NCBI RefSeq assembly: GCF_014649655.1
Contig: NZ_BMTL01000007.1
Coordinates: 1 to 64,000, forward strand
Source of the DNA: Streptomyces humidus
GTDB lineage: Bacteria; Actinomycetota; Actinomycetes; Streptomycetales; Streptomycetaceae
Reading direction: 5' to 3'
Length of the DNA: 64,000 nt
In this document: positions 33,508 through 43,118 of the stretch, in pieces
Position numbering within the stretch: position 1 is the first letter of the stretch
How the letters are laid out: each line of letters begins with the position of its first letter
Program-made: the position numbers and the translations under genes
The notes under the pieces: generated by a model
Told to the model about the DNA's origin: nothing
Database searches by the model: none
Seen by the model: only the letters and a program-made list of their open reading frames with translations

Positions 33508-34812
33508 TCACACCCACGCGTCGAGCTCCGGAAGATCCCACTTCGTGTACGTCAGTCGGCGCTCGGCGCCGTTGATCAAGTCGAGGACGTCGGTGGCCAA
33601 GTAGGCACGCGTCCCGCGCTCCACCTCCTTTACCTGCACGACCCCGGCCCCAGCCAACTCCTCCAAGGCGTTCGAGGCCGAGACAAAGGAGATGCCGAGC
33701 AACGACTGCGTAGCCCTCGCGGTCACAATCGGCACGCCCGGGAGCTGCTCCATCAACCGCACGACTGCAGCCCCCTTTCGGGGTTGCCCACGGAGTCCTT
33801 GGCCCTCCCTGTAGTGGGCAAGTTTCGCGTACCAGGCCCTCCGCATCTGGCTTAGCTCGTCGGTGAAGCGCCGAGCTTCTGCGACGGCATCGCGAGTAGC
33901 GGCCAGGAACACACGAATCCACGCATCGACGCCGACGGCCGCGGCGGAACTGTCGGGCTCACCCACGTATCGGAACGCGTTGAGGCCGGCGATGTACTCG
34001 CGAGCATGAGCCAAGAGAGACATGGAGATCGGCAGGACATGTCCAACCGCGAGGCCTTGCCTAGCGAGTGCCGTGTGAATCAGGGCCCGCCCGGTTCGAC
34101 CGTTGCCATCGTGGTAGGGGTGGATCGTCTCGAACTGCGCGTGGACTAGCGCGGCCTGGACGAGAGGCAGTGGGTGATCTTCGGAGATGAAGGCGGCGAG
34201 ATCGTCCATGAGAGGACCTACCGCTTCAGGGGTGGGTGGCACGTACTCCGCTCCGTGCGGCCCGTAAGCGTTGCCTCCGACCCAGTTCTGAACGGTCCTG
34301 AGGAAACCCGATGACTCGTCTTGCTCTGTTTCCACCATCAGGGCGGCTTGCAGGCCGTTGATGTCGTCAACCGTTACCGCCTCGGTCTCTGACAGCGCAG
34401 TGACAGCGCGGCGTAGAGCCAGAACGTTGTTAACCACCTCGCGTGCACTGTCGCTGATGCCGCGGTGGGTGCGCTGATCATCGCCGGCCTTGGTTGCAAG
34501 CATCAACTCGAGGTGGGCGATTGCTCGGGCGGAAGCCACCACGCCTTCGATGCGCGAGGACGCCACCGCCTCCGATCGGAGAAGGAAGCGGGCCAGAGAC
34601 TCCAAATGGGGGCTGGTCGGCGCGGCGTCGTTGAAGGCACGAACCAGCCGGTCCACTTCGGCAACCTCTGCAGCAAGTTCGGCTGACAGGCGGAGCTGGC
34701 GCCCCCGAAGTAGATCCGGCTCGTACGCGGCGAACGTCCGGAGGTCCTGCTCCTCCACACCAGGCATTGCGCCAGGCTGTGACGGCCAGGGCCGTTCCGA
34801 AAACCTTGCCAC
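33508..34812 (-). CDS. Fic-family protein (probable AMP transferase) with winged helix
   Basis: A 434-residue protein from GTG 34812 with GGAG 10 bases upstream. The Fic core motif HPYHDGNGRTGR (about 235-246) fits HPFx(D/E)GNGRxxR, so catalytic His is present. Upstream, SSRIEG (about 86-91) matches the inhibitory (S/T)xxxE(G/N) helix, making it a self-inhibited class II Fic protein. The C-terminal 90 residues form a winged helix (TARATQSLLGISFVSASNAL). Such proteins usually AMPylate hydroxyl side chains of unknown targets. It is a single gene opposite parA's operon. On a plasmid it might serve as a stability or toxin-type factor, but no antitoxin gene is adjacent. Confidence 0.85.
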   Translation of the reverse strand: MARFSERPWPSQPGAMPGVEEQDLRTFAAYEPDLLRGRQLRLSAELAAEVAEVDRLVRAFNDAAPTSPHLESLARFLLRSEAVASSRIEGVVASARAIAHLELMLATKAGDDQRTHRGISDSAREVVNNVLALRRAVTALSETEAVTVDDINGLQAALMVETEQDESSGFLRTVQNWVGGNAYGPHGAEYVPPTPEAVGPLMDDLAAFISEDHPLPLVQAALVHAQFETIHPYHDGNGRTGRALIHTALARQGLAVGHVLPISMSLLAHAREYIAGLNAFRYVGEPDSSAAAVGVDAWIRVFLAATRDAVAEARRFTDELSQMRRAWYAKLAHYREGQGLRGQPRKGAAVVRLMEQLPGVPIVTARATQSLLGISFVSASNALEELAGAGVVQVKEVERGTRAYLATDVLDLINGAERRLTYTKWDLPELDAWV

Positions 34813-35561
34813 TAGACACGCTCCAAAGGTTCAGCCTCAAGCAGATCCATTTAAGGATAGTGTGTGCCCCGTGATGTTTGGTGTGATGCATGGGGTGGTT
34901 CCGGAGAGTGGGGCTCGCGCTCTTCTCGCCGGATGCCGGCCTGTGAGGACTCTGAACTCACGCGCTTCGGGCCGGTTCGAGGCACGCCATGCCTCGGCAG
35001 GGTCAACGCTGGGATCGTCGCCGCGGTCACACAGCATTGGTCTTCAGGCTCGGGGCGAAAGCGAAAAGGCGACCCAACGGGTCGCCTCACCGGGTGACTT
35101 CGCCAAGTCACCCATCACCACCACTCGGGGTCGCCACCTCGAGCATTTCCGTGTCTGCCACATCGAGCCGACTTCGTCGGCGTCACTTGCAGCCTGCGGT
35201 GCCACCCGCATGCCGCAAGGGGAGGAGAAGCCAACGGCAACCTGACCTGACTCTTCCGCCCTCAAGCGGATCTCAACTTCACCCCCGCTGACCAGGAATT
35301 TTCCGTCCATCGGTCGAGCGGTCGGTCGCGTTGTGCCTTCATCCCTATGCAGTTCTGGAGCAGATCATAGCCGCCAGCCATAGGGCTAGTCCCGTATTGC
35401 CAAAAAGAGCCTCGAACGAGTCTCCTCTGGACGATGCCCAAATCAGGACAAAGAGGTCAACCGAGAGTGGTCGATGGACATCGACTCATCCTCGGTGGCA
35501 AAACAAACCCCGCTCCTCCGACAAGGAAGGACTTTCCGAGCCGCTGGTACTGCGCCAAGGG
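34813..35561. other. Gene-free region before the replication module
   Basis: About 750 bases without a convincing gene. It holds two tandem hairpins (35067-35113) and must contain the fic promoter and that of the replication operon. An open frame runs into the next gene from TTG 35331, but its first 77 codons have irregular codon use and lack a binding site. Confidence 0.4.
35067..35113. repeat. Two tandem hairpins
   Basis: AGGCGACCC / GGGTCGCCT (9-bp stem, 3-base loop, 35067-35087), then GGGTGACTT / AAGTCACCC (9-bp stem, 4-base loop, 35092-35113). They could be terminators or a structured origin element. Confidence 0.5.
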
Positions 35562-38054
35562 ATGCGACAGCGGCTCTCAAGCGCTCTCGATGCTCTGCTG
35601 TCAGACCGGGCGCTCTACCAGCGCCCCCTGGCCGAGGTATTGGGGGCCACAGTCCTGCTGGCGAAGTCGCCAACGGGGGAGTCGCGGTTGGAGCTACGCG
35701 CGGGCGAGCTTGCCCGGTGGTTGGGGGTGTCGAAGTCCTACGTCGATCATCGGGTGCTGCCTGGGCTACGGGGCTCTGGTGCGGTGGTGACGGAGGTCGT
35801 CACGAAGACGGTGGACGGGGTGCGTCGGGTTGACGGCCTTCGCTGGGAGCTACTTCCACTGACGGCTGCTCAGGCCCGGTGTCGCCCGCAGGCTCTGGTG
35901 CTGGAGAAGCGTGAACTGGCAGTCCTGTTGTCGTTGTGCGAGGCGCTGTTCGCGCCGGGGTGGGCGCCGGTGGGCAAGCCAGAGACGCCCGTGGGTCTGC
36001 TTGGTGCTCGGCGGGGCCGAGGGGCTGCCGCGGAGCGGCTGGCGTTGCTGCGGCTGGTGCTGACTGCCCGGCCTGACGGTCGAGTGCGGCTCGTGGGCGG
36101 GGCGGTGGCGGCTAGCTGTGACCGTGCGGATGCGACGGTTGCGCGCCTGTTGAGATGTTCCGTGGCAGAGGCGGCCCGGGTGGTGGACGGGCTGATCCAA
36201 CAGGGGGCATTGGAGGTACGAGGCCGGGGTGTGCCGGGTGCCCGGATTCGGATGGTGGTGCCGGCGGTGGCGGTCGCGCACGGGCGGGGTACCGGGCCCG
36301 AGCTGCGGGTCGTGCCCGATCCGCCCGAGGACGAGCGGGCTACAGATGTCGCACCGGAGGAACAGCGATTCTGCGCGCACTGCGCTTCGGGATTGGACGA
36401 AGCGGGACCGGAGGAGCCGGGGGAGGGGTGGGTTCAGGAGGGGTTCTTCGAGGTCGGTAACGATGGCCTGGCTGACGGGGGTGATCGTGCACTCAGGGAT
36501 CAGGAGGCTGCCGAGAGTCTGTGGGCCGGACAGGAAAGTGCTTCTGACCTGGGGGAACGCGAGGACCAGGATGGGGTCGAGGCGCCCGGTGCGGAGGCTG
36601 TTGGTGCGCTGCTCCACGCCCACCACGCTTCGGTGGTTACTCAAGGTGGTTTTAGCGCTGCTTCGTCTTGCTTTTCCGGCGAAGCCGCTTCGGGGTTCCC
36701 ACCGTTGCCGGAGCGCGCGGACAAGCGCGAGACCGAGTTGCGGCCGAGCAGGATCGGCGCAGCCGACGAGCCGGGCGGGCAAGGTGGCCCGCTTCGCGGG
36801 GAACAGCAGCCAGATCGAGCGGGGGAAGGGCGGACGCGTTCTGAGCCGGTAGTCCCGAAGACGGTGCCGTTGCGGTGGTCGCTGCCGCAGGGACTGGAGC
36901 GGGTGCTGGCCCCGGTGCAGTTGGAGTGGGCCCGTATCGGCCACGCCGGGGGGCGCTCCCGGGTGCGGGTGGCGCTCAAGGCCGAGTTGCGGCGGCTGGC
37001 GGGGATCGTGGGTTCGGAGCAGGCGCCGGTGGTGCTGGCCGAGCGGCTGGAGCGGCGGCTTGCTGCTCAGCACGGTGAGCGGGTGCGCGAGCCGGTCGGC
37101 TGGCTGTTGTCGCGGGGTCTGCCGCAGCGGGCGGAGTGCTATGCGACGGCGTGCGATGACCAGGTTCGGATGGACACCGGGCTGGTGTGTCCCAGCTGCG
37201 AACTGCTGATCGGGGACCGGCGCGCGCTGCGGCACCAGGTTGTCCAGGCCATGGCCGCCGAGCTGCCCCGCCTGGCGCCGGCCGAGGCCCGGGCGGAGGT
37301 CGAACGGCGGCTGAGCCGGGAGGTCGCCCTGCGGGCCGCGCGGGACGCCGTACGGCGCGAGCGTGCGGTGGTGGAGCGGGCGCGCCGCGAGGTGGTCTGG
37401 GCGCAGCAGCGCGAGGAACTCGATGTGGCGAAGGCGGAGTTGGCGGCACGGGCGTGTGAGGAGTGCGGGGTCCCGGAGGCCGCTGGCCTGTGCCCGGTGT
37501 GCTCGTACAACCGCACGGCCCGTGCGGCTCTGGAAGAGGCGGCGCAGGTCGCGGCCGCCGTGATGGGGCCGGTGATGGATCTGGGCGTGGTGGCGGGCCG
37601 GCTGGCTGCGCACCGGGTTCGGCTGGAGGGCGAAGTCGACCGGGTGACGGGACGGTTGCGGCGCGAGGGGATGCCGGAGGCCGCGGTGGCCTGGGAGGCG
37701 CGGAACCTGGCCGAGGAGCTGCTGCGACAGGAGCGGGCCCGCGCGGTGGACGCTCTGCTGGAGTCGGCGGAGGCCCAGGCGGAGGCCGAACGAGTCTTCG
37801 GCATCGAGCGGGCGCGGCGCAGCGGTGAGCTGCAGGCCCGTGCGGTGTCCGAGCAGGCCCGGCGTCGCTGCGCGGAGCTCCTTCTCGCCCAGCGGCTCAG
37901 CCAGGTCAGGGCTGTGGATCGGCCGTCGGCTTCCGAGGAGGTCGTCGGTTGGCGGCAGCGGATGGTCGAGCTGGCGGCGCGTCCGCTCGACGAGGAGATC
38001 CGCGTGCCGCAGCCGGCGGCGGGCGGGTGCCGGGAGGCGGTGAGCGCGGCGTGA
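35562..38054 (+). CDS. Putative replication-initiation DNA-binding protein
   Basis: About 830 residues from ATG 35562 (MRQRLSSALDALL); start uncertain. The N-terminal 230 residues hold winged-helix segments (AGELARWLGVSKSYVDHRVL, DATVARLLRCSVAEAARVVD). A long acidic low-complexity region (about 245-470) follows. The C-terminal 350 residues are charged coiled coil with two zinc-type clusters (CYATACDDQVRMDTGLVCPSC in part; CEECGVPEAAGLCPVC). Its stop overlaps the primase-polymerase start, so the three genes to 40689 are translationally coupled. By analogy with actinomycete plasmid modules it would recognise the origin and recruit the next two proteins. Function inferred from context. Confidence 0.6.
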   Translation: MRQRLSSALDALLSDRALYQRPLAEVLGATVLLAKSPTGESRLELRAGELARWLGVSKSYVDHRVLPGLRGSGAVVTEVVTKTVDGVRRVDGLRWELLPLTAAQARCRPQALVLEKRELAVLLSLCEALFAPGWAPVGKPETPVGLLGARRGRGAAAERLALLRLVLTARPDGRVRLVGGAVAASCDRADATVARLLRCSVAEAARVVDGLIQQGALEVRGRGVPGARIRMVVPAVAVAHGRGTGPELRVVPDPPEDERATDVAPEEQRFCAHCASGLDEAGPEEPGEGWVQEGFFEVGNDGLADGGDRALRDQEAAESLWAGQESASDLGEREDQDGVEAPGAEAVGALLHAHHASVVTQGGFSAASSCFSGEAASGFPPLPERADKRETELRPSRIGAADEPGGQGGPLRGEQQPDRAGEGRTRSEPVVPKTVPLRWSLPQGLERVLAPVQLEWARIGHAGGRSRVRVALKAELRRLAGIVGSEQAPVVLAERLERRLAAQHGERVREPVGWLLSRGLPQRAECYATACDDQVRMDTGLVCPSCELLIGDRRALRHQVVQAMAAELPRLAPAEARAEVERRLSREVALRAARDAVRRERAVVERARREVVWAQQREELDVAKAELAARACEECGVPEAAGLCPVCSYNRTARAALEEAAQVAAAVMGPVMDLGVVAGRLAAHRVRLEGEVDRVTGRLRREGMPEAAVAWEARNLAEELLRQERARAVDALLESAEAQAEAERVFGIERARRSGELQARAVSEQARRRCAELLLAQRLSQVRAVDRPSASEEVVGWRQRMVELAARPLDEEIRVPQPAAGGCREAVSAA

Positions 38055-39115
38055 TCGGGGGACTGGAGTTGGCCCTGCGGTGCGCTGAGCGGGGGTGGTG
38101 GGTGCATCCGCTGCTGCCGGGGTCTAAGCGTCCAGCGGGCAACTGCCGCAGGTGCCGGCCGCCGTCGACCGGGGCGCGCCCGGCGTGCGGCTTCCCCGAT
38201 GCGGACGGGTGTGCGTGCCGGGAGGCCGGGCGGTACTGCCACGGGGTGCGTGCGGCGACGCGGGAGCGGGAGCTGATCCACCGCTGGTGGCGCGGCCAAG
38301 ACTTCGGCGTCGGCGTGGCCACGGGGCCGTCCGGCCTGGTGGTGCTCGACCTCGACGACCATGACCGTCCGCCGCCGGAGCAGGCGCTGTTGCTGCCGGG
38401 CATCGACCTGACGCAGCACCCGGACACGGAGCTGGGCCGGGTGCGGACCGGGGCGGACGTGCTGGAACTGCTGTGCCGGGTACGGCGCGCGGGCAGCTTG
38501 CTGGAGGCCCCGGCCACGCTGACCGTGCAGACCCCGTCCGGCGGGATCCACCTCTGGTACCGCACGGGGGACACGAGCCGGTACGTGCAGGGCGCGGGGC
38601 GACTCGGCTGGCAGGTCGACGTACGGGCCGGCTGGTCCACCGCGGTCGCGCCCGGCACCGTCACCGCGGCCGGCCGCTACCGGATGGTCGGCCACCAGGA
38701 CCGGCCGGCGCGTCTGCCACGCTGGGTCGCACTGGAGCTGGACCGCGTCGGACTGCGCCACCGCGATGCGGCCGCCGGCCCGCCCCGCCGGGTCCGGCTT
38801 CCCCGCCCCACCCGCGAGCACGGTCCGGGGGACGCGCCCGCGTACGCCGCCGCGGCGCTGCGCGGCGAACTCGAGGCGGTGGCATCGGCCCGCGCCGGCC
38901 GCAACGACCAGCTCAACCGCGCCGGGTTCCGGCTCGGGCAACTGGTCGGGGCCGGGCTGCTGGAGCACGACCAGGTCCACCAGGCGCTCACCGACGCCGC
39001 CGAGCAGGCCGGGATCGACCCCGGAGAGGCCAAAGCCCAGTCCACCCTCCGCCGCGCACTTCAGGCGGGCATCCGCTCGCCGCGCACCATCCCGAGCCCG
39101 GGAGCACGGTCATGA
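38051..39115 (+). CDS. Bifunctional DNA primase/polymerase (AEP prim-pol)
   Basis: A 354-residue protein from GTG 38051, overlapping the previous stop. It has the archaeo-eukaryotic primase order: start LELALRCAERGWWVHPLLPGSKRP in two parts, GVGVATGPSGLVVLDLDDHD with catalytic DxD, and PSGGIHLWYRTGD with the nucleotide-binding His. A Cys-rich insert (CRRCRPPSTGARPACG ... CACREAGRYC) sits between strand 1 and the active site and probably binds zinc. The C-terminal helical part may bridge to the helicase. It would make and extend primers for this replicon. Coupled to the next gene by ATGA. Confidence 0.88.
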   Translation: MIGGLELALRCAERGWWVHPLLPGSKRPAGNCRRCRPPSTGARPACGFPDADGCACREAGRYCHGVRAATRERELIHRWWRGQDFGVGVATGPSGLVVLDLDDHDRPPPEQALLLPGIDLTQHPDTELGRVRTGADVLELLCRVRRAGSLLEAPATLTVQTPSGGIHLWYRTGDTSRYVQGAGRLGWQVDVRAGWSTAVAPGTVTAAGRYRMVGHQDRPARLPRWVALELDRVGLRHRDAAAGPPRRVRLPRPTREHGPGDAPAYAAAALRGELEAVASARAGRNDQLNRAGFRLGQLVGAGLLEHDQVHQALTDAAEQAGIDPGEAKAQSTLRRALQAGIRSPRTIPSPGARS

Positions 39116-40689
39116 ACCACCCCCTCACCTCCCGCGCCGCGCTGCCCTCCCCGGCCCGAGAACCCCAGCCCGCCGAACCGGCCGGCGCGGACGGGCAGGA
39201 GCGGCCCGCCGAGCGGGGGCCGAAGTTGTCGCAGGCCGACATCCTGCTGCACCTGGGCATGGACGAGTACCAGCTGGTGCGCCACGACCAGACCGCGTAC
39301 GCCGTCCCCCTCGACGGGCCGCCGATCGCCCGCCCGCTGCGGGCTGCCGGCGGCTTCGGCGGCACCGGCTCGCTGCGTCAACTCCTCAACCGTGCCTATG
39401 TCCTGCGCACCGGCCGGTCCCCGTCCCAGGGGTGTCTGACCGACGCGATCGCCTCCATGGACGCCCTCGCCCTGGACGCCGAGGAACAGCCGGTCTGCCT
39501 GCGGATCGCCCCCGACCTGGCCGACGACCAGGCGACCTGGCTCGACCTGGGCCGCTCCGACGGACTCAGCGTGCTGATCGAGCCGGACACCTGGTCAGTG
39601 ACCACCCCGTCCATCGGCGAGGGCCCGCTGTGGCGGCGCACCCGGCTGACGGGCGAACTCCCGATGCCCGAGCGCGACCCGGGCGGCTGGCAGGGTGGAC
39701 TGGGGCTGCTGCGCGAGCTGTCCGCGCTGGCCGAGCCATCCTGGCGGATGGCCGTCGCCTGGCTGCTGGCCGGGCTCAGACCCGACATGCCCCGCCCCGT
39801 CGCGTACTTCAACGGTGAACGCGGCACAGCGAAGACCACCTCCGCCCGGCAGCTGCTGCGGGTACTCGACGGAATCCGCGCCGAGGTCCGCAACGTCCCG
39901 CGCTCCGAGGACGACGGCGCGGTCGCCGCGTCGGCCGGCTGGACCATGGGCCTGGACAACATCCATGGTATTCCCCAGTGGCTGTCGGACTTCCTGTGCC
40001 GCACCGTCACCGGGGCCTCCGTCGCCAAACGCGAGATGTACACCGACGACGACGTCGCCTCCTGGGCCTACCAGCGTCCCGTCGTGCTGACCGGCATCGA
40101 CGTCGGCGCTCTCCAACCCGACCTCGCCGAACGGCTGCTGCCTTTCACCCTGGAGGCCATCGACCCCAAGGCCCGGCGCAGCGAGCGCGACCTGTGGCAT
40201 CGCTACCGCGCCGCCCACGGCCGCATCCTCGGCGGCCTGCTCGACCTGGCGGCCGCGGTGTGGGCGCGCCTGCCCGACGCGGCCGACCAGCTCGACCAGA
40301 AGCCGCGGATGGCCGACTGGGCCGAACTGCTGTGGGCGCTGGATGCGGTGACCGGCTGGGACACTCTGTCCACCTACACCGGTTCCCAGGACGCGGTCAC
40401 CGACGACGTCATCGACGCCGACCCGGTCGCCACCGCCCTCACCCGCTGGTCCGCCACCTCCGGCAGCACCAAGTGGCAGGCCACCACCGGCCAGATCGAC
40501 GAGGTCCTGCGACCACCCGGCCCCATCCCCGACACCTGGCCCAAGACCACCGCCCTGCTCTCCGCCCGCCTCACTTCCCTCGCACCGGCCCTGCGCCAAC
40601 GCGGTATCGACATCCGCAAGTTGCCCCGGACCAGCGCCACCCGAGGCTTTCTCATCACCCTTCAACCGGACTCCGGACCGCCGGCCTGA
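39112..40689 (+). CDS. D5/SF3-like replicative helicase ATPase
   Basis: A 525-residue protein from ATG 39112, coupled to prim-pol. The ATPase core carries Walker A NGERGTAKTTSARQLL (about 233-248), then Walker-B-like GWTMGLDNIHGIPQWLS and an arginine-finger region (DLAERLLPFTLEAIDPKARR). The N-terminal third (LSQADILLHLGMDEYQLVRHD) is a separate accessory domain. Prim-pol plus this ATPase is the usual helicase-primase pair of actinomycete plasmids and integrative elements. No integrase is adjacent, so an autonomous replicon is favoured. Confidence 0.78.
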   Translation: MNHPLTSRAALPSPAREPQPAEPAGADGQERPAERGPKLSQADILLHLGMDEYQLVRHDQTAYAVPLDGPPIARPLRAAGGFGGTGSLRQLLNRAYVLRTGRSPSQGCLTDAIASMDALALDAEEQPVCLRIAPDLADDQATWLDLGRSDGLSVLIEPDTWSVTTPSIGEGPLWRRTRLTGELPMPERDPGGWQGGLGLLRELSALAEPSWRMAVAWLLAGLRPDMPRPVAYFNGERGTAKTTSARQLLRVLDGIRAEVRNVPRSEDDGAVAASAGWTMGLDNIHGIPQWLSDFLCRTVTGASVAKREMYTDDDVASWAYQRPVVLTGIDVGALQPDLAERLLPFTLEAIDPKARRSERDLWHRYRAAHGRILGGLLDLAAAVWARLPDAADQLDQKPRMADWAELLWALDAVTGWDTLSTYTGSQDAVTDDVIDADPVATALTRWSATSGSTKWQATTGQIDEVLRPPGPIPDTWPKTTALLSARLTSLAPALRQRGIDIRKLPRTSATRGFLITLQPDSGPPA

Positions 40690-41297
40690 CCCCAGACTCC
40701 CGCCCAGCCGCGAAACAGCCCCTATACCTGTCACCGAACCCGCCGCGGCGCCCGCCACGCGCGGGCCTTCAGCATGCCCCGGACACCCGCGGGAGACCGG
40801 CCCGCGGACCGAAAGCGCCTCCTGGGTCGCCGGTCTGTCCGTCGGGGCGGCTGCGAGCCGGACAGCTCCCGTGTCGACGGCCGACGAGTCGCCGGGGGAC
40901 TGCCTCGCCCGCGAAGAGATGACGCCGTGCTGACGCTGCCCATGACGCACCCGGCACCCCGCCCGGACCTGCCACGACCTGCAACGCTTCCCTCCGACCA
41001 GCAACCCCATGACGCAATGACGCTCTCCCGCCCCATCTCTCTGAACGAAAGAGGGGGAAGGAAGGAGAGACATGGCGCGCCAGAGCGTCATCAGCGTCCG
41101 CCGACCGGCGCCCGGATGGTAGATGCACAGGTCAACACCACCGTGGGAGAGAACGGTGCAGCGTCATCCGGCTGCGTCACCGATGCGGTGCGCGTGTCCG
41201 GACGGGACCTTGACCGTTTGCCGCTGAACTTGACCGATGGCCTGCGCGTGCAGGGTTGGCTAAGCGTCCGGTGCACGAACGAGGCCAGGATGAAGCC
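40690..41297. other. 608-base gap after the replication module
   Basis: No convincing full-length gene. It contains a minute ORF with a strong ribosome binding site (41072-41122). A longer frame through 41116-41290 (MVDAQVNTTVGENGAASSG) has fair codon use but no binding site and overlaps the next gene. I see no integrase or att-like repeat. Confidence 0.4.
41072..41122 (+). CDS. 16-codon ORF with strong ribosome binding site
   Basis: GGAAGGAAGGAG lies 4-5 bases before ATG 41072, but the frame (MARQSVISVRRPAPGW) stops after 16 codons. It may be a leader peptide for the phosphotransferase gene 175 bases downstream, or the start of a gene lost by a rearrangement. Confidence 0.3.
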   Translation: MARQSVISVRRPAPGW

Positions 41298-42029
41298 ATG
41301 GAGAACGAAGTGCCATTGTCCGGCGGACGTATCACCCTCGGCGTGGTCAGGGTCGGGCGCACCGTCCGGCGGCCAGCCACCGCGTCGTCATCGTTCGTCG
41401 CCGAGCTGCTTTGGGACCTCCAGCGAGAGGGCTTCACCGGCGCTCCGCGCCACCTCGGGTTCGACACAGCCGGCCGCGAAATCCTCAGTTACCTCCCCGG
41501 CTGGGTGCCCGCCCGATTCCAGCGCTGGACCGACCCCCAGGTGGCCGCGGCCGGCACCCTGCTCCGCTCCTTCCACGACGCCACCCGAAGCAGTCGCCTG
41601 ACCGGACGGCATGCCGTGGTCTGCCACCACGACCCGGGGCCGAACAACACGGTCTTCACCGACGACATCCCGACCGCCTTCATCGACTTCGACACCGCCG
41701 CCCCCGGCGATCCCCTCGAAGACCTCGGCTACATGGCGTGGACCTGGTGCATCTCCTCCAAGCCCACCGCTCCGCCCGCCACCATCCAGGCCGCACAGGT
41801 ACGTGTCCTCGCCGACGCGTACGGGCTCGACGCCACCTCCCGCTCCCGCCTCGTTGATGCCGCGCTCGACCGCCAGGCCCGCAACGCCAGGTGGTGGCAC
41901 AGCCAGCTCGCAGGCCCGTTTCCGCACGTTGCCGACGACTCCACGATCACCGGGCGCATCCGGTGGTCCGAGCAAGAGCACGCCTACACATCGGCCAACC
42001 GCAAGACCTTCGACACAGCCCTGGGCTGA
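41298..42029 (+). CDS. APH-family phosphotransferase
   Basis: A 243-residue protein from ATG 41298 (AGGA 9 bases upstream). The aminoglycoside phosphotransferase/choline-kinase active site is clear: VCHHDPGPNNTVF with the catalytic Asp, and AFIDFDTAAPGDPLEDLGYM with the metal-binding Asp. The N-lobe is short (GRITLGVVRVGRTVRRP), with SSFVAELLWDLQREG behind it. The substrate could be an antibiotic, sugar or amino alcohol; the sequence does not say. It is followed 77 bases later by the RmlD-like gene. Confidence 0.82.
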   Translation: MENEVPLSGGRITLGVVRVGRTVRRPATASSSFVAELLWDLQREGFTGAPRHLGFDTAGREILSYLPGWVPARFQRWTDPQVAAAGTLLRSFHDATRSSRLTGRHAVVCHHDPGPNNTVFTDDIPTAFIDFDTAAPGDPLEDLGYMAWTWCISSKPTAPPATIQAAQVRVLADAYGLDATSRSRLVDAALDRQARNARWWHSQLAGPFPHVADDSTITGRIRWSEQEHAYTSANRKTFDTALG

Positions 42030-42105
42030 CAAAGGCTGGACGCTGACCACACACTTCAGACGGTTGCGCCCCAGGACGCACCTTGCAGTCCTAGCGTGGG
42101 TAGGC

Positions 42106-42942
42106 GTGACGGTACTGATTGTGGGCGGCAGCGGGTTCCTGGGCGTTGAGCTGGCCCGCCAGGGACATTCAGCAGGCATGGAGACGGCCGCCACCTTCCA
42201 CTCGCACCCCGGCAAGGGCGCCGGCGCGTGGCACCGCCTCGACCTGCGCAACTCGGCGAATCTCCAGGAGGTCCTGGATGCCGTCAGCCCCACGGCGGTC
42301 ATCAACGCGAGCAGCGGCGGAGCCGAGTGGGCGGTCACGGCCGAGGGAGGGATGCGCCTGGCCCAAGTTGCGTCGCAACGGGGCATCAAGTTGGTCCACG
42401 TGTCGAGTGACGCCGTTTTCTCCGGCCGCCGCGAGGACCTGTACGACGAGACGTGTCTGCCCGACCCGGTAACACCGTACGGGGCCGCGAAGGCGGCGGC
42501 TGAAACGGCCGTGCGGCTCCTGAGCGCGGGCGCCGTCGTCGCACGGACCTCGCTGATCATCGGCGATGGCCGGTCCGAGCACGAACGCATGGTGCACGCT
42601 CTGGCCGCCGGCACGCGGGACGGGGCCCTGTTCACGGACGATGTCCGATGCCCAGTCCACGTCGGCGACCTGGCCGCCGCACTGTGGGAGCTCACCCTGT
42701 CCGATGCGGCCGGCGTCTTTCACCTCGCCGGCCCGGACGCCGTCACCCGCCACGAACTCGGCACCCTCATTGCGCAGCGGGATGGCCTTGACGCATCGCT
42801 GCTGCCGACCGGGCGTCGGGCTGACAGCGGCCTCCCCGGCGGACTTTGTGTCCGCCTCGACAGCCGCGTCACCCAGAAAGGCCTGGCCACCCGCCTTCGC
42901 GGAGCCCGGGAGTTCCTCCGGCGTCGTAACCCCGACCGCTGA
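42106..42942 (+). CDS. RmlD-like sugar-nucleotide reductase (SDR)
   Basis: A 278-residue extended SDR from GTG 42106 (TVLIVGGSGFLGVELARQ). NAD(P)-binding GGSGFLG, then INASSGGAEW, HVSSDAVFSG with the catalytic Ser region, and YGAAKAAAE as the YxxxK pair. The layout matches dTDP-4-dehydrorhamnose reductase-like enzymes. A second, frameshifted relative lies at 56339-57234 within the nearby mobile element. Substrate unknown. Confidence 0.82.
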   Translation: MTVLIVGGSGFLGVELARQGHSAGMETAATFHSHPGKGAGAWHRLDLRNSANLQEVLDAVSPTAVINASSGGAEWAVTAEGGMRLAQVASQRGIKLVHVSSDAVFSGRREDLYDETCLPDPVTPYGAAKAAAETAVRLLSAGAVVARTSLIIGDGRSEHERMVHALAAGTRDGALFTDDVRCPVHVGDLAAALWELTLSDAAGVFHLAGPDAVTRHELGTLIAQRDGLDASLLPTGRRADSGLPGGLCVRLDSRVTQKGLATRLRGAREFLRRRNPDR

Positions 42943-43118
42943 CTCCGACCGCGCAGGGCCGGCAGGCCGGAGCCGAGCGGGATGAACGGTAGCTGGACGA
43001 CCTTGCGCGCAGCGGGGAACCCGGATGAGGTCTAGGTATTGGGGGCTGTGAGAGGCCCTTCTCTCGGCTCTCCGCCCCTAAGGTAGGTACACCCGGGCGG
43101 GAGGACGGTGAAGATCCA

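Noticed and set aside
35850..38980. Long leftward frames across the replication module
   Set aside because: Opposite strand of the coupled rep, prim-pol and helicase genes, whose products have recognisable domains.
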